From an uncultured Lachnospiraceae bacterium (lineage in GTDB: Bacteria; Bacillota; Clostridia; Lachnospirales; Lachnospiraceae), in assembly GCA_910579615.1 (NCBI GenBank), contig CAJTUA010000007.1:62001-126000 (forward strand): a stretch of 64,000 bases of DNA, given 5' to 3'. This document shows, one piece after another, positions 9,153 to 17,355 of this stretch (positions are counted from its first letter, which is position 1; every line of letters starts with the position of its first letter). The notes below the pieces were generated by a model. It saw nothing but the letters and a program-made list of their open reading frames with translations. It had not been told where the DNA came from and ran no database searches. The translations under genes and the position numbers were made by a program.

Positions 9153-9237
9153 ACAAATCCATGGGAGATTTTCTCCTGTGTATTTACCTATTATATATGC
9201 ACTTTATGGATTTTATGGATAAAATATGGAGGTTCTT

Positions 9238-12200
9238 ATGTCTGTTCAAAATTACACCCTTGGGATTGATATCGGCTCTACGACCGTAAAGGTGGCGCTC
9301 CTTGATACGGCGCACACCCTTTTATTTTCGGATTACGAACGCCATTATGCCAATATCCAGTCCACGCTCGCTTCTCTTTTAAAAAAAGCCGTGGATACAT
9401 TACATGATAACCCTTGCGTCCACCCGGTCATCACCGGCTCGGGCGGGCTTTCCCTCTCGGGAAACCTCGGCGTGCCGTTCGTGCAGGAGGTTGTGGCAGT
9501 CGCGACTTCCCTGAAGGACTATGCCCCGCAGACGGACGTTGCGATTGAGCTCGGCGGCGAGGACGCAAAAATCATTTATTTTACCGACGGTATTGACCAG
9601 CGCATGAACGGCATCTGCGCGGGTGGTACGGGCTCGTTCATTGACCAGATGGCAACCCTCCTAAAGACCGACGCGTCGGGTTTAAACGAATACGCCAAAT
9701 CCTATCAGGCCATCTACCCGATTGCGGCGCGCTGCGGCGTTTTCGCGAAATCCGATATCCAGCCGCTCATCAACGACGGCGCGACAAAGCCGGACCTTGC
9801 CGCCTCCATTTTCCAGGCGGTTGTCAACCAGACCATCAGCGGCCTTGCCTGCGGCAAGCCAATCCGCGGCAATGTCGCATTCCTTGGCGGCCCGCTCCAT
9901 TTCCTGACGGAGTTAAAGGCAGCGTTTATCCGCACCTTAAAGCTGACCGATGAGCATGTCATCGCGCCGGAACACTCCCACCTGTTTGCCGCGGTTGGCT
10001 CGGCGATGAACGCGGATTTGTCGGTCTGCGTATCACTCTTAGAGCTTGCGCAGCGTCTTGAGAAGGGGGTTGAGGTTCCGATGGAAATCAGCCGCCTTGA
10101 GCCGCTTTTTGACAGCGAGGCGGCGTACCAGGCATTTACGCAGCGCCACAGCAAGCATTCTGTAAAGAAGAGCAATCTTTCCACCTACTCCGGCAAATGC
10201 TTTCTCGGCATTGATGCGGGCTCCACGACAACGAAGGCAGCCCTTGTTGCCGAGGACGGCTCACTGCTTTATTCCTTTTATTCAAACAACAACGGAAGCC
10301 CGCTTAAGACGACCATCCGCGCCATCAAGGAGATTTATTCCGCGTTGCCAAAGGATGCCGTGATTGTGCGCTCCTGCTCGACCGGTTACGGCGAGGCACT
10401 AATAAAATCCGCGCTTTTGCTTGACGAGGGGGAGGTTGAGACCGTCGCCCATTACTATGCCGCAGCATTTTTTGAGCCGGATGTGGACTGTATCCTTGAC
10501 ATTGGCGGGCAGGATATGAAATGCATCAAAATCAAGAGCGCGACGGTGGATTCTGTGCAGCTCAACGAAGCATGTTCGTCCGGCTGCGGCTCTTTTATTG
10601 AAACCTTTGCGAAATCCTTAAACTACGAGGTGGCGGATTTCGCGAAAATCGCGCTGTTCGCGAAGAACCCGACCGACCTTGGCACGCGCTGTACTGTCTT
10701 TATGAATTCGCGCGTCAAGCAGGCGCAGAAGGAAGGCGCGACCGTTGCTGACATTTCTGCCGGGCTTGCCTATTCCGTTATCAAAAATGCGCTCTATAAA
10801 GTCATCAAGCTTGCCGACGTAAAAGACCTCGGCAAAAAAATTGTTGTACAGGGCGGCACATTTTACAACGATGCGGTGCTGCGCAGCTTAGAATCGCTGC
10901 TCGGCACGGATGCGGTGCGCCCGGATATCGCGGGCATCATGGGGGCGTTCGGTGCTGCGCTGATTGCGAGGGAGCACTACACCGGCACGGCGACGACCAT
11001 GCTTGGCATCGAGGAAATCAGCAATCTGCGCTTTGAGACAAGCATGGCACGCTGCAAGGGCTGCACGAACAACTGCCGCTTAACCATCAACAAGTTTTCC
11101 GGCGGCAGGCAGTTTGTCTCCGGCAACCGCTGTGAGCGCGGCATCGGCAAACAGAAAAACAAGGACAATATCCCGAATTTGTTTGATTTTAAGCTGCACC
11201 GCTATTTTGACTATGAGCCGTTAGCGGAAAATATTGCCACGCGGGGAACGGTTGGCATTCCGCGCGTGCTGAATATGTACGAAAATTATCCGTTCTGGTA
11301 CACATTTTTTACAAAGCTTGGCTACCGCGTTGTGCTCTCCCCTCTCTCGACAAGGAAAATTTACGAGATGGGCATCGAGTCGATTCCAAGCGAATCCGAG
11401 TGCTACCCGGCAAAGCTTGCGCACGGGCATATTATGTGGCTGCTCGGGCAGGGGATAAAATATATTTTCTACCCTTGCATCCCTTATGAGCGCAAGGAAA
11501 TTGACGGTGCGGGCAACCACTACAACTGTCCGATTGTTACCTCCTACGGCGAAAATATCAAGAACAATGTCGAGGAACTGCGCGAGGAGGGAATTATTTA
11601 CCAGAATCCGTTTTTGTCACTTGAGGACGAGGAAATCGCGGCGAAACGCCTTGTGGAATATCTGGCGGAGGAAAACCATATCCCGGCGGAGGAAATCCGG
11701 GCGGCGGCATCCGCGGCCTGGGCGGAGCTGACCGCGGCAAGGAACGACACGCGCAAAAAGGGCGAGGAAACCCTGGAATACCTGAAAAAGACCGGACGGC
11801 GCGGCATTGTGCTCGCTGGCAGGCCATACCATGTGGACCCGGAAATTAACCACGGCATCCCGGAATTGATTAACTCTTACGGCGCCGCCGTGCTGACCGA
11901 GGATTCCATCTGCCATCTGGCAAAGGTGGACCGGCCGATGATTGTCGTGGACCAGTGGATGTACCACTCACGCCTCTACGCCGCGGCATCCTTTGTGCGC
12001 TCGCAGGAAAACCTGGAGTTAATTCAGTTAAATTCCTTTGGCTGCGGCTTAGATGCCGTGACCACCGACGGCGTGGCGGATATTTTGAACGCTTCCGGCA
12101 AAATCTACACGGTGCTTAAAATTGACGAGGTCAACAACCTTGGTGCCGCGCGCATCCGCATCCGCTCCCTGCTCTCCGCAGTCGGCGACCGCGCGCGCAA

Positions 12201-13464
12201 GGGCATAAAGCCGGAGGTGAAAAATTCCGCCCACAACCGTGTTGTCTTTACAAGGCAAATGCTAAAAGACAACTATACGATTCTTGCGCCGCAGATGTCG
12301 CCAATCCACTTCCAGTTTTTAGAACCTGCGCTGCGCTCCACAGGCTTGAATGTTGTCATTCTGCCAAACGATAACAAGCGGGCGGTGGATGTCGGCTTAA
12401 AATATGTGAACAACGACGCTTGTTATCCGTCGCTGATGGTCGTCGGCCAGTTTATGGACGCACTGCTTTCCGGAAAGTACGACCTTGACCATACCGCGAT
12501 TGCCATCACGCAGACGGGCGGCGGCTGCCGCGCAACGAATTATATCGGCTTTATCCGCCGCGCCCTGCAAAAGGCAGGCATGGAACAGATTCCGGTTATC
12601 TCGGTCAGCACAATGGAGAAAAACCCAGGCTTTAAGCTGACCCCGACACGCCTTGCCCGCGCGATGCAGTCCTTAGTTTACGGCGACCTTTTTATGCGCG
12701 TACTCTACGCGACAAGACCATATGAGGCTGTTCCGGGTTCCGCGAACGCCCTGTATGAGAAATGGGTGGAAACCTGCAAGAAATCGGTGCAGAACGGAAA
12801 AATGAAGGAATTTAAGCGCAATCTGCACGGCATTGTGGAGGATTTCGATAAGCTCCCTCTCGTTGCGGGGCTTGTCAAGCCAAAGGTTGGCGTGGTCGGG
12901 GAAATCCTTGTCAAATTCCTCCCTGCGGCAAACAATTATCTTGTGGAGCTGCTGGAAGCGGAAGGGGCGCAGGCCGTCGTGCCGGATATGTTGGACTTTT
13001 TCATGTACGGCTGCTATGATTCGCATTTTAAGGCGGAATACCTCGGAAAGAGCAAGATGGACGCGAAGGCAAACAAGATTGCAATTTCAGTTATGGAATA
13101 TTTCCGCAAGGAAGCCCGCCTTGCCCTGCGGAAAAGCAACCGCTTTGAGGAGATGCCAACGATTTATCAGCTTGCCGATTATGCTTCCCCGATTGTCTCG
13201 ATTGGGAACCAGACGGGTGAGGGTTGGTTTTTGACCGGGGAGATGGTGGAACTGATTCATTCCGGCGTGAAAAATATTGTCTGCACGCAGCCGTTTGCCT
13301 GCCTGCCAAACCACATTGTCGGCAAAGGGGTTATCAAGGAGCTGCGCAGGCGTTTCCCGGATTCGAACATCGTGGCGGTGGACTACGACCCTGGCGCGAG
13401 CGAGGTGAACCAGCTCAACCGGATTAAGCTGATGCTTTCTACCGCAAATAAAAACTTGGGGTAG
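9238..13464 (+). CDS. Giant 2-hydroxyacyl-CoA dehydratase activase-related protein (BadF/BcrA + DUF2229)
   Basis: A 1408-residue cytoplasmic protein. Two successive ASKHA ATPase domains are visible: GIDIGSTTVKVALLD (~9) with CAGGTGSFIDQM, and GIDAGSTTTKAALV (~322) with DIGGQDMKCI and CSSGCGSFIE. These resemble the [4Fe-4S] activase HgdC of 2-hydroxyglutaryl-CoA dehydratase. A Cys-rich CKGCTNNC follows (~606), then a DUF2229 region (YENYPFWYTFFTKLGY, ~681) and a dehydratase-subunit-like C-terminus with GGGCRATNY (~1095). The ATG at 9238 has GGAGG at 9228-9232; an in-frame ATG at 9226 overlaps that site. No dehydratase genes are adjacent, and promoter and terminator are its own. ATP-driven low-potential electron transfer is inferred; the substrate is unknown. 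Confidence 0.88.
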   Translation: MSVQNYTLGIDIGSTTVKVALLDTAHTLLFSDYERHYANIQSTLASLLKKAVDTLHDNPCVHPVITGSGGLSLSGNLGVPFVQEVVAVATSLKDYAPQTDVAIELGGEDAKIIYFTDGIDQRMNGICAGGTGSFIDQMATLLKTDASGLNEYAKSYQAIYPIAARCGVFAKSDIQPLINDGATKPDLAASIFQAVVNQTISGLACGKPIRGNVAFLGGPLHFLTELKAAFIRTLKLTDEHVIAPEHSHLFAAVGSAMNADLSVCVSLLELAQRLEKGVEVPMEISRLEPLFDSEAAYQAFTQRHSKHSVKKSNLSTYSGKCFLGIDAGSTTTKAALVAEDGSLLYSFYSNNNGSPLKTTIRAIKEIYSALPKDAVIVRSCSTGYGEALIKSALLLDEGEVETVAHYYAAAFFEPDVDCILDIGGQDMKCIKIKSATVDSVQLNEACSSGCGSFIETFAKSLNYEVADFAKIALFAKNPTDLGTRCTVFMNSRVKQAQKEGATVADISAGLAYSVIKNALYKVIKLADVKDLGKKIVVQGGTFYNDAVLRSLESLLGTDAVRPDIAGIMGAFGAALIAREHYTGTATTMLGIEEISNLRFETSMARCKGCTNNCRLTINKFSGGRQFVSGNRCERGIGKQKNKDNIPNLFDFKLHRYFDYEPLAENIATRGTVGIPRVLNMYENYPFWYTFFTKLGYRVVLSPLSTRKIYEMGIESIPSESECYPAKLAHGHIMWLLGQGIKYIFYPCIPYERKEIDGAGNHYNCPIVTSYGENIKNNVEELREEGIIYQNPFLSLEDEEIAAKRLVEYLAEENHIPAEEIRAAASAAWAELTAARNDTRKKGEETLEYLKKTGRRGIVLAGRPYHVDPEINHGIPELINSYGAAVLTEDSICHLAKVDRPMIVVDQWMYHSRLYAAASFVRSQENLELIQLNSFGCGLDAVTTDGVADILNASGKIYTVLKIDEVNNLGAARIRIRSLLSAVGDRARKGIKPEVKNSAHNRVVFTRQMLKDNYTILAPQMSPIHFQFLEPALRSTGLNVVILPNDNKRAVDVGLKYVNNDACYPSLMVVGQFMDALLSGKYDLDHTAIAITQTGGGCRATNYIGFIRRALQKAGMEQIPVISVSTMEKNPGFKLTPTRLARAMQSLVYGDLFMRVLYATRPYEAVPGSANALYEKWVETCKKSVQNGKMKEFKRNLHGIVEDFDKLPLVAGLVKPKVGVVGEILVKFLPAANNYLVELLEAEGAQAVVPDMLDFFMYGCYDSHFKAEYLGKSKMDAKANKIAISVMEYFRKEARLALRKSNRFEEMPTIYQLADYASPIVSIGNQTGEGWFLTGEMVELIHSGVKNIVCTQPFACLPNHIVGKGVIKELRRRFPDSNIVAVDYDPGASEVNQLNRIKLMLSTANKNLG

Positions 13465-13470
13465 GAAACA

Positions 13471-13519
13471 AAAACCCCTCCCGCGGACAACGTATCATGT
13501 TGTCCGCGGGAGGGGTTTT
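13471..13519. terminator. Bidirectional terminator between activase-like gene and tsf
   Basis: A 21-bp perfect GC-rich stem (13471-13491 with 13499-13519) with a 7-base loop. A-rich and T-rich flanks lie on both sides, so it can end transcripts from both converging genes. Confidence 0.93.
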
Positions 13520-13540
13520 TTACTGCTCTTTTATATTTTT

Positions 13541-14476
13541 TTAGCCAAGCTGTGCCGCAACTTCCGCCGCGAAATCCTCGTTCTTCTTCTCTAAGCCCTC
13601 GCCCGTCTCAAAACGCACGAAACGCTTTACGGAGAAGTTCGCGCCATTCTCCTTTGCAACCTGTGCAATATACTGGCCAACGCTCTGCTTTCCGTCCTCC
13701 GCCTTGACATAAATCTGGTCCACAAGGCAGATTTCCTTTAACTCCTTATTCACACGGCCGGCAATCATGCCCTCGATAACATTTGCAGGCTTCTGGGATT
13801 CCTTCGGGTCGTTCATAATCTGCGCCTTCAGAATCTCCTTCTCATGCTCGATATAGTCCGCGCCAATCTCATCCTTGCATACATACTTCGGGGAAAGCGC
13901 CGCAATCTGCATCGCTACATTTGCAAGTGCTTCCTTGATTGCATCATTCACAACATCTGTCGCAGCCTCTACGATAACACCGATTCTGCCGCCGCCATGC
14001 GTGTAGGTAACCACACAGCCGTTCTCTGCCGTAACTTTTGCAAATCTGCGGATATTCAGATTTTCACCGATGGTTGCAACCTTTTCAACCAGCGCCTCTT
14101 TTACGGTCTTTGACGAATCGCCGCTGAAGCTCGCTGCAAGAAGCGCGTCAACATCCGCGTAATCCCCTGCCACGACCTGCGCTGCAACCTGGCCTACAAA
14201 ACTCTGGAACTGCTCGTTCTTTGCCACGAAGTCCGTCTCGGAATTCACCTCGACAACCGCCGCGGACTTATCGCCTTCCACCGCAATCTTGCAGATACCC
14301 TCCGCAGCGATACGGCTTGCTTTCTTCTCTGCCTTGGCCTGTCCGTTCTTCCTTAAGAACTCGACCGCCTCGTCCATATTCCCTTCCGTCGCAGCAAGCG
14401 CCTTTTTGCAGTCCATCATGCCCGCGCCGGTCATTTCCCTTAAATCCTTTACCATTTTTGCCGAAATCTCAGCCAT
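13541..14476 (-). CDS. tsf: Elongation factor Ts
   Basis: A 311-residue EF-Ts that recycles GDP from EF-Tu. The N-terminal UBA-like domain reads MAEISAKMVKDLREMTGAGM then MDCKKALAATEGNMDEAVEF. The conserved core TDFVAKNEQF follows in the first half. Length is at the upper end for the family. The start at 14476 has GGAGG upstream. It follows rpsB by 45 bases, the near-universal rpsB-tsf pair. The operon sits immediately after the fla/che genes, as in Bacillus subtilis. Confidence 0.98.
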   Translation of the reverse strand: MAEISAKMVKDLREMTGAGMMDCKKALAATEGNMDEAVEFLRKNGQAKAEKKASRIAAEGICKIAVEGDKSAAVVEVNSETDFVAKNEQFQSFVGQVAAQVVAGDYADVDALLAASFSGDSSKTVKEALVEKVATIGENLNIRRFAKVTAENGCVVTYTHGGGRIGVIVEAATDVVNDAIKEALANVAMQIAALSPKYVCKDEIGADYIEHEKEILKAQIMNDPKESQKPANVIEGMIAGRVNKELKEICLVDQIYVKAEDGKQSVGQYIAQVAKENGANFSVKRFVRFETGEGLEKKNEDFAAEVAAQLG

Positions 14477-14521
14477 TGTAATAACCTCCGTTCGTTTGCG
14501 ATTCTTCGAAATTCTGGAAAA

Positions 14522-15271
14522 CTAAGCCTCCACAGCCTCTGCTTCTTCCTCGGCTGCTTCTGCCTCTTCCGGCGCTTCGCTCATGGAAACACCCTGGTTC
14601 GCCTCAATGACAGCGTCCGCCATCTTTGCTACGATAAGCTTTACTGCACGGATGGCATCGTCATTGCCCGGGATGACATAGTCAAGCTCCTCCGGGTCAC
14701 AGTTCGTATCCGCAATACCAATCAACGGAATCCCTAATGTATGTGCTTCCTGGATGCAGATTCTCTCCTTCTTCGGGTCAACAACGAAGATTGCATCCGG
14801 GATATCCTTCATATCCTTGATGCCGCCGAGGTTCTTCTCAAGCTTCTCCCACTCCTTCTTAAGCGCGATAACTTCCTTCTTCGGAAGCACATCGAATGTG
14901 CCGTCCTCCGACATCTTCTCAATCGCCTTTAACCTTGTGATTCTCGACTGAATCGTCTTGAAGTTTGTGAGCATACCGCCGAGCCATCTCTCGTTTACAA
15001 AGTACATCCCGCAGCGCTCCGCCTCGGATTTCACAGAATCCTGTGCCTGCTTCTTTGTACCTACAAACAGAATCTTGCCGCCGTTTGCAACGATATCCTT
15101 GATTGCGTGGTAAGCCTCATCGACCTTGCCGACGGACTTCTGCAAATCAATAATGTAGATTCCGTTTCTCTCCGTGTAGATGTACTCTGCCATCTTCGGG
15201 TTCCATCTTCTTGTCTGATGACCGAAATGAACACCTGCCTCCAGTAACTGTTTCATTGAAATAACGCTCAT
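14522..15271 (-). CDS. rpsB: 30S ribosomal protein S2
   Basis: A 249-residue S2. The start MSVISMKQLLEAGVHFGHQT is diagnostic, followed by RRWNPKM and later FVGTKKQAQ, RWLGGMLTNF and a DTNCDPE segment. The C-terminus ends in an acidic Glu/Ala-rich tail. The ATG at 15271 has GGAGG eight bases upstream; the frame is open five codons further but without a site. It is preceded by its own promoter and a structured leader, so it can be expressed separately from the flagellar operon upstream. Confidence 0.98.
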   Translation of the reverse strand: MSVISMKQLLEAGVHFGHQTRRWNPKMAEYIYTERNGIYIIDLQKSVGKVDEAYHAIKDIVANGGKILFVGTKKQAQDSVKSEAERCGMYFVNERWLGGMLTNFKTIQSRITRLKAIEKMSEDGTFDVLPKKEVIALKKEWEKLEKNLGGIKDMKDIPDAIFVVDPKKERICIQEAHTLGIPLIGIADTNCDPEELDYVIPGNDDAIRAVKLIVAKMADAVIEANQGVSMSEAPEEAEAAEEEAEAVEA

Positions 15272-15299
15272 GTCTTTTTCCTCCATTTGGTTTTTCTAC

Positions 15300-15373
15300 C
15301 ATAACCATGTCCACGGTTTCCCCCACCGATATCCTGAAAAGGAATCCGGCACCAGGGGCCGCTCACGGTTATG
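15300..15373 (-). promoter_or_regulatory. Structured leader of rpsB-tsf
   Basis: Between the promoter and rpsB the RNA can close a 10-bp stem (15364-15373 with 15300-15309, one wobble) around about 54 bases that hold further short GC-rich pairings. Ribosomal protein operons are often autoregulated through such leaders, with S2 as the likely ligand here. I do not recognise a named family, so the regulatory role is inference. Confidence 0.5.
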
Positions 15374-15392
15374 TGATTTTTTAGACTTATAG

Positions 15393-15421
15393 ATTTTACC
15401 ATAGTTTGCTGTATAATGCAA
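15393..15421 (-). promoter_or_regulatory. Sigma-A-type promoter of rpsB-tsf
   Basis: Minus-strand TTGCAT (15416-15421), 17-base spacer, TAAAAT (15393-15398). Confidence 0.75.
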
Positions 15422-15447
15422 GCTTTTTTTTGGCATGAAACTTTTGC

Positions 15448-16116
15448 CTACTGCAAGGTGACAATTTTCGCTATCTCCTCATAGGTCGCCCCTTCCGGAA
15501 CCGAGAAAGTTCCAATCCGGATGGTCATGTCGTAGCCGTTTTGCGTCAGGAACTGGTCAAACGCCCACACGTCATCAACCAGCCCTGCCTGAAATGCCTC
15601 TCGCGCAACATCGATGGATTCCATCCCCGGGGTTATCTTCAGCGAAATCCTGCCGTCCTCCGACGGTATGGATGGCGTGTCCACCGGCAAATCCGTCTCC
15701 GGCGGCGGCAGCGTTGATGCTTCTGGTGTTACGGTTGCCTGCGGCGTAACTGCTTCCGGTGGCTCTGCCGCAGACGGTGACGGGGGCGGCGTGATTGCTC
15801 CCGGCGGGTTTGGCGCATCCGGTTCATCCGGCGCTGCCGTCGGTGTACCCTGCGCCTCCCCGGTCACATCCGGCGGCGGCGTTATGGCACCCTCCCCGGC
15901 CGGCGATGGTGTCCCGGTCAGGGCTGACAAGTCAACATCCGTCTCCTCCCTCTGCACCATGCCAAGCTCCTGCGCCCGGTTCTTTATTTCCTCGTCTGTC
16001 ATTTTGTATTTTCTTGGTATGATTATGGTGGAATAAACGATGACGGCCAAAATCATACCGACACCGATTCCACGCAGATAATATTTCAGTTTCAAGGCTT
16101 CCCCCATTCCTGTCAT
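15448..16116 (-). CDS. Membrane protein with Pro/Thr-rich linker and MltG-type LysM-like domain
   Basis: A 222-residue protein. One membrane helix lies near the N-terminus (YYLRGIGVGMILAVIVYSTI). About 90 residues of Pro/Thr/Ala/Glu-rich spacer follow. The C-terminal ~60 residues (SLKITPGMESIDVAREAFQA to SVPEGATYEEIAKIVTLQ) resemble the small LysM-like subdomain in front of MltG/YceG transglycosylases, but the catalytic domain is absent. It may bind peptidoglycan outside the membrane. It is the last gene of the fla/che operon, directly abutting the swrB-like gene. The first ATG is used; another lies three codons in and neither has a strong ribosome site. The name and function are unknown to me; the domain call is tentative. 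Confidence 0.7.
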   Translation of the reverse strand: MTGMGEALKLKYYLRGIGVGMILAVIVYSTIIIPRKYKMTDEEIKNRAQELGMVQREETDVDLSALTGTPSPAGEGAITPPPDVTGEAQGTPTAAPDEPDAPNPPGAITPPPSPSAAEPPEAVTPQATVTPEASTLPPPETDLPVDTPSIPSEDGRISLKITPGMESIDVAREAFQAGLVDDVWAFDQFLTQNGYDMTIRIGTFSVPEGATYEEIAKIVTLQ

Positions 16117-16929
16117 CTATTCGCTCTTTTTCGCATACAAATCAATGATAAGCTTGACTTCTCCCTGCCCCATGGACAGCTGCTTTGATATCTCCTTGAT
16201 TGACTTGTTCCCGCGGTACATTGACAAAATCAGCTCCTGGCGGTCTTGCTCCGTATCAATGGCAAAATCCTCCGCTTCTAAGGCGGCTTCTTTCTCCGCC
16301 TCCTGATGAAGTGCCAATGCTTCCGTCAGCGCCCCTGCCTGCGTGTGCTCAAGTTCTGCCAGGGTCTGCGGTATCTCGTTGCGCACAACCGTCTGTTTAT
16401 CATTTTGCATCGCTGCCGTCTGCGTTCCCGCCATGGACTTTTGGTGCCTTTCCGCAGCAGGTTCTTCCGGGATGGCATCCGCCTGGTTTTGCTTTGACTG
16501 CTTTAACCCTCCTAACTGGTCGAACAGTTCCTTGTTTTCCCGTCTTGTCTGTTCCATTTTGTTCATCGTGGACTTCATTTCCTCGTCCTTTTTCTGGAGC
16601 ATGTCATACAGGAATACAACCGCCTGGTTGTTGTTCTCTATTCTTTCAAGCACCTGGCTTGCGTACTCATCAATCGCGATAATCTTGTCATTTGATATTT
16701 TTGAGAGCCTCTCCTGCGCGTCGGCTGCCGCCCTTGTGCACTCGTTTTCTATCAGGTCTTTGACGCGCTCCCCCACCTCATTTTCATGCAGGACTGCCGC
16801 TTCCTTGATCTTTTTGATTTCCGCACCCACATCCACCATCTCCGGCGGTGTGTTCTTTCCGCCGAAAAAAAAGCTCGCAACCAAAAAAACAAGGCCTGCA
16901 ATCAATATTATTATCTCATATCCTGTCAT
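16117..16929 (-). CDS. SwrB-like (DUF6115) membrane-anchored coiled-coil protein
   Basis: A 270-residue protein. An N-terminal membrane helix (GYEIIILIAGLVFLVASFFF) is followed by a long coiled coil. The C-terminal helix-turn-helix-like motif reads QELILSMYRGNKSIKEISKQ then LSMGQGEVKLIIDLYAKKSE. Bacillus subtilis SwrB, which promotes flagellar export-gate maturation, sits at the same place between sigD and rpsB, has a single N-terminal helix and a similar end. I therefore call this its counterpart from position and architecture; sequence similarity to SwrB itself I cannot measure. It directly abuts the downstream gene. Confidence 0.7.
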   Translation of the reverse strand: MTGYEIIILIAGLVFLVASFFFGGKNTPPEMVDVGAEIKKIKEAAVLHENEVGERVKDLIENECTRAAADAQERLSKISNDKIIAIDEYASQVLERIENNNQAVVFLYDMLQKKDEEMKSTMNKMEQTRRENKELFDQLGGLKQSKQNQADAIPEEPAAERHQKSMAGTQTAAMQNDKQTVVRNEIPQTLAELEHTQAGALTEALALHQEAEKEAALEAEDFAIDTEQDRQELILSMYRGNKSIKEISKQLSMGQGEVKLIIDLYAKKSE

Positions 16930-16942
16930 CCGTCTCTCCCCT

Positions 16943-17254
16943 CTATATCCTCATATCGAACCCCGAATGCATTTGGTCCCCACCTTCATGCTCGTGTTTT
17001 TTTTCTTTTTTCGGGTTCTTCTTTTTATAGAGCATACCTTTTCCGTTCCCTGAGCTGCCGTCGTAGCGGTATTCCGGCTGGTCTGTCTTTGCCATCATGA
17101 CCGGGCGGTTTGCGTCCGCCATCGCTTTCTGCTGTTGGTCATTGTGCAGTACCGCCTGCTCATGCACTGGCTTTTGTACGTCATTCTGACGCTGAAACGA
17201 TGCCTCCTGTGACTTCGGCAGGAATGCCGCCGTTTCAATCGGTGTAATTGCCAT
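16943..17254 (-). CDS. Small hydrophilic protein of the fla operon, function unknown
   Basis: A 103-residue, Gln/Lys/His-rich protein without a membrane segment or a domain I recognise. It starts MAITPIETAAFLPKSQEASF and ends in a basic tract (KKKNPKKEKKHEHEGG). I chose the ATG at 17254, which has AAGGG nine bases upstream, over an ATG three codons earlier that would touch the site. The SPIET/TPIET-like start and Gln-rich body are reminiscent of small fla-operon proteins in related Lachnospiraceae, but I know of no function. It lies 13 bases before the swrB-like gene. Confidence 0.6.
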   Translation of the reverse strand: MAITPIETAAFLPKSQEASFQRQNDVQKPVHEQAVLHNDQQQKAMADANRPVMMAKTDQPEYRYDGSSGNGKGMLYKKKNPKKEKKHEHEGGDQMHSGFDMRI

Positions 17255-17315
17255 ATGCCTCATCCCTTCTATCTATAAAGTACCGCACATATGCGGTTTT
17301 TCGTCCGGATGGAAA

Positions 17316-17346
17316 GCGGGCAGACCGTTTTTCGTGTCCTGCCCGC
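17316..17346 (-). other. GC-rich hairpin between fapA and the small fla protein gene
   Basis: An 8-bp perfect stem (17316-17323 with 17339-17346) after the fapA start-strand stop region. On the minus strand only a weak T run follows, so it is more likely an attenuator or RNA-stability element than a full terminator. Confidence 0.4.
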
Positions 17347-17355
17347 CTGTCTGTC

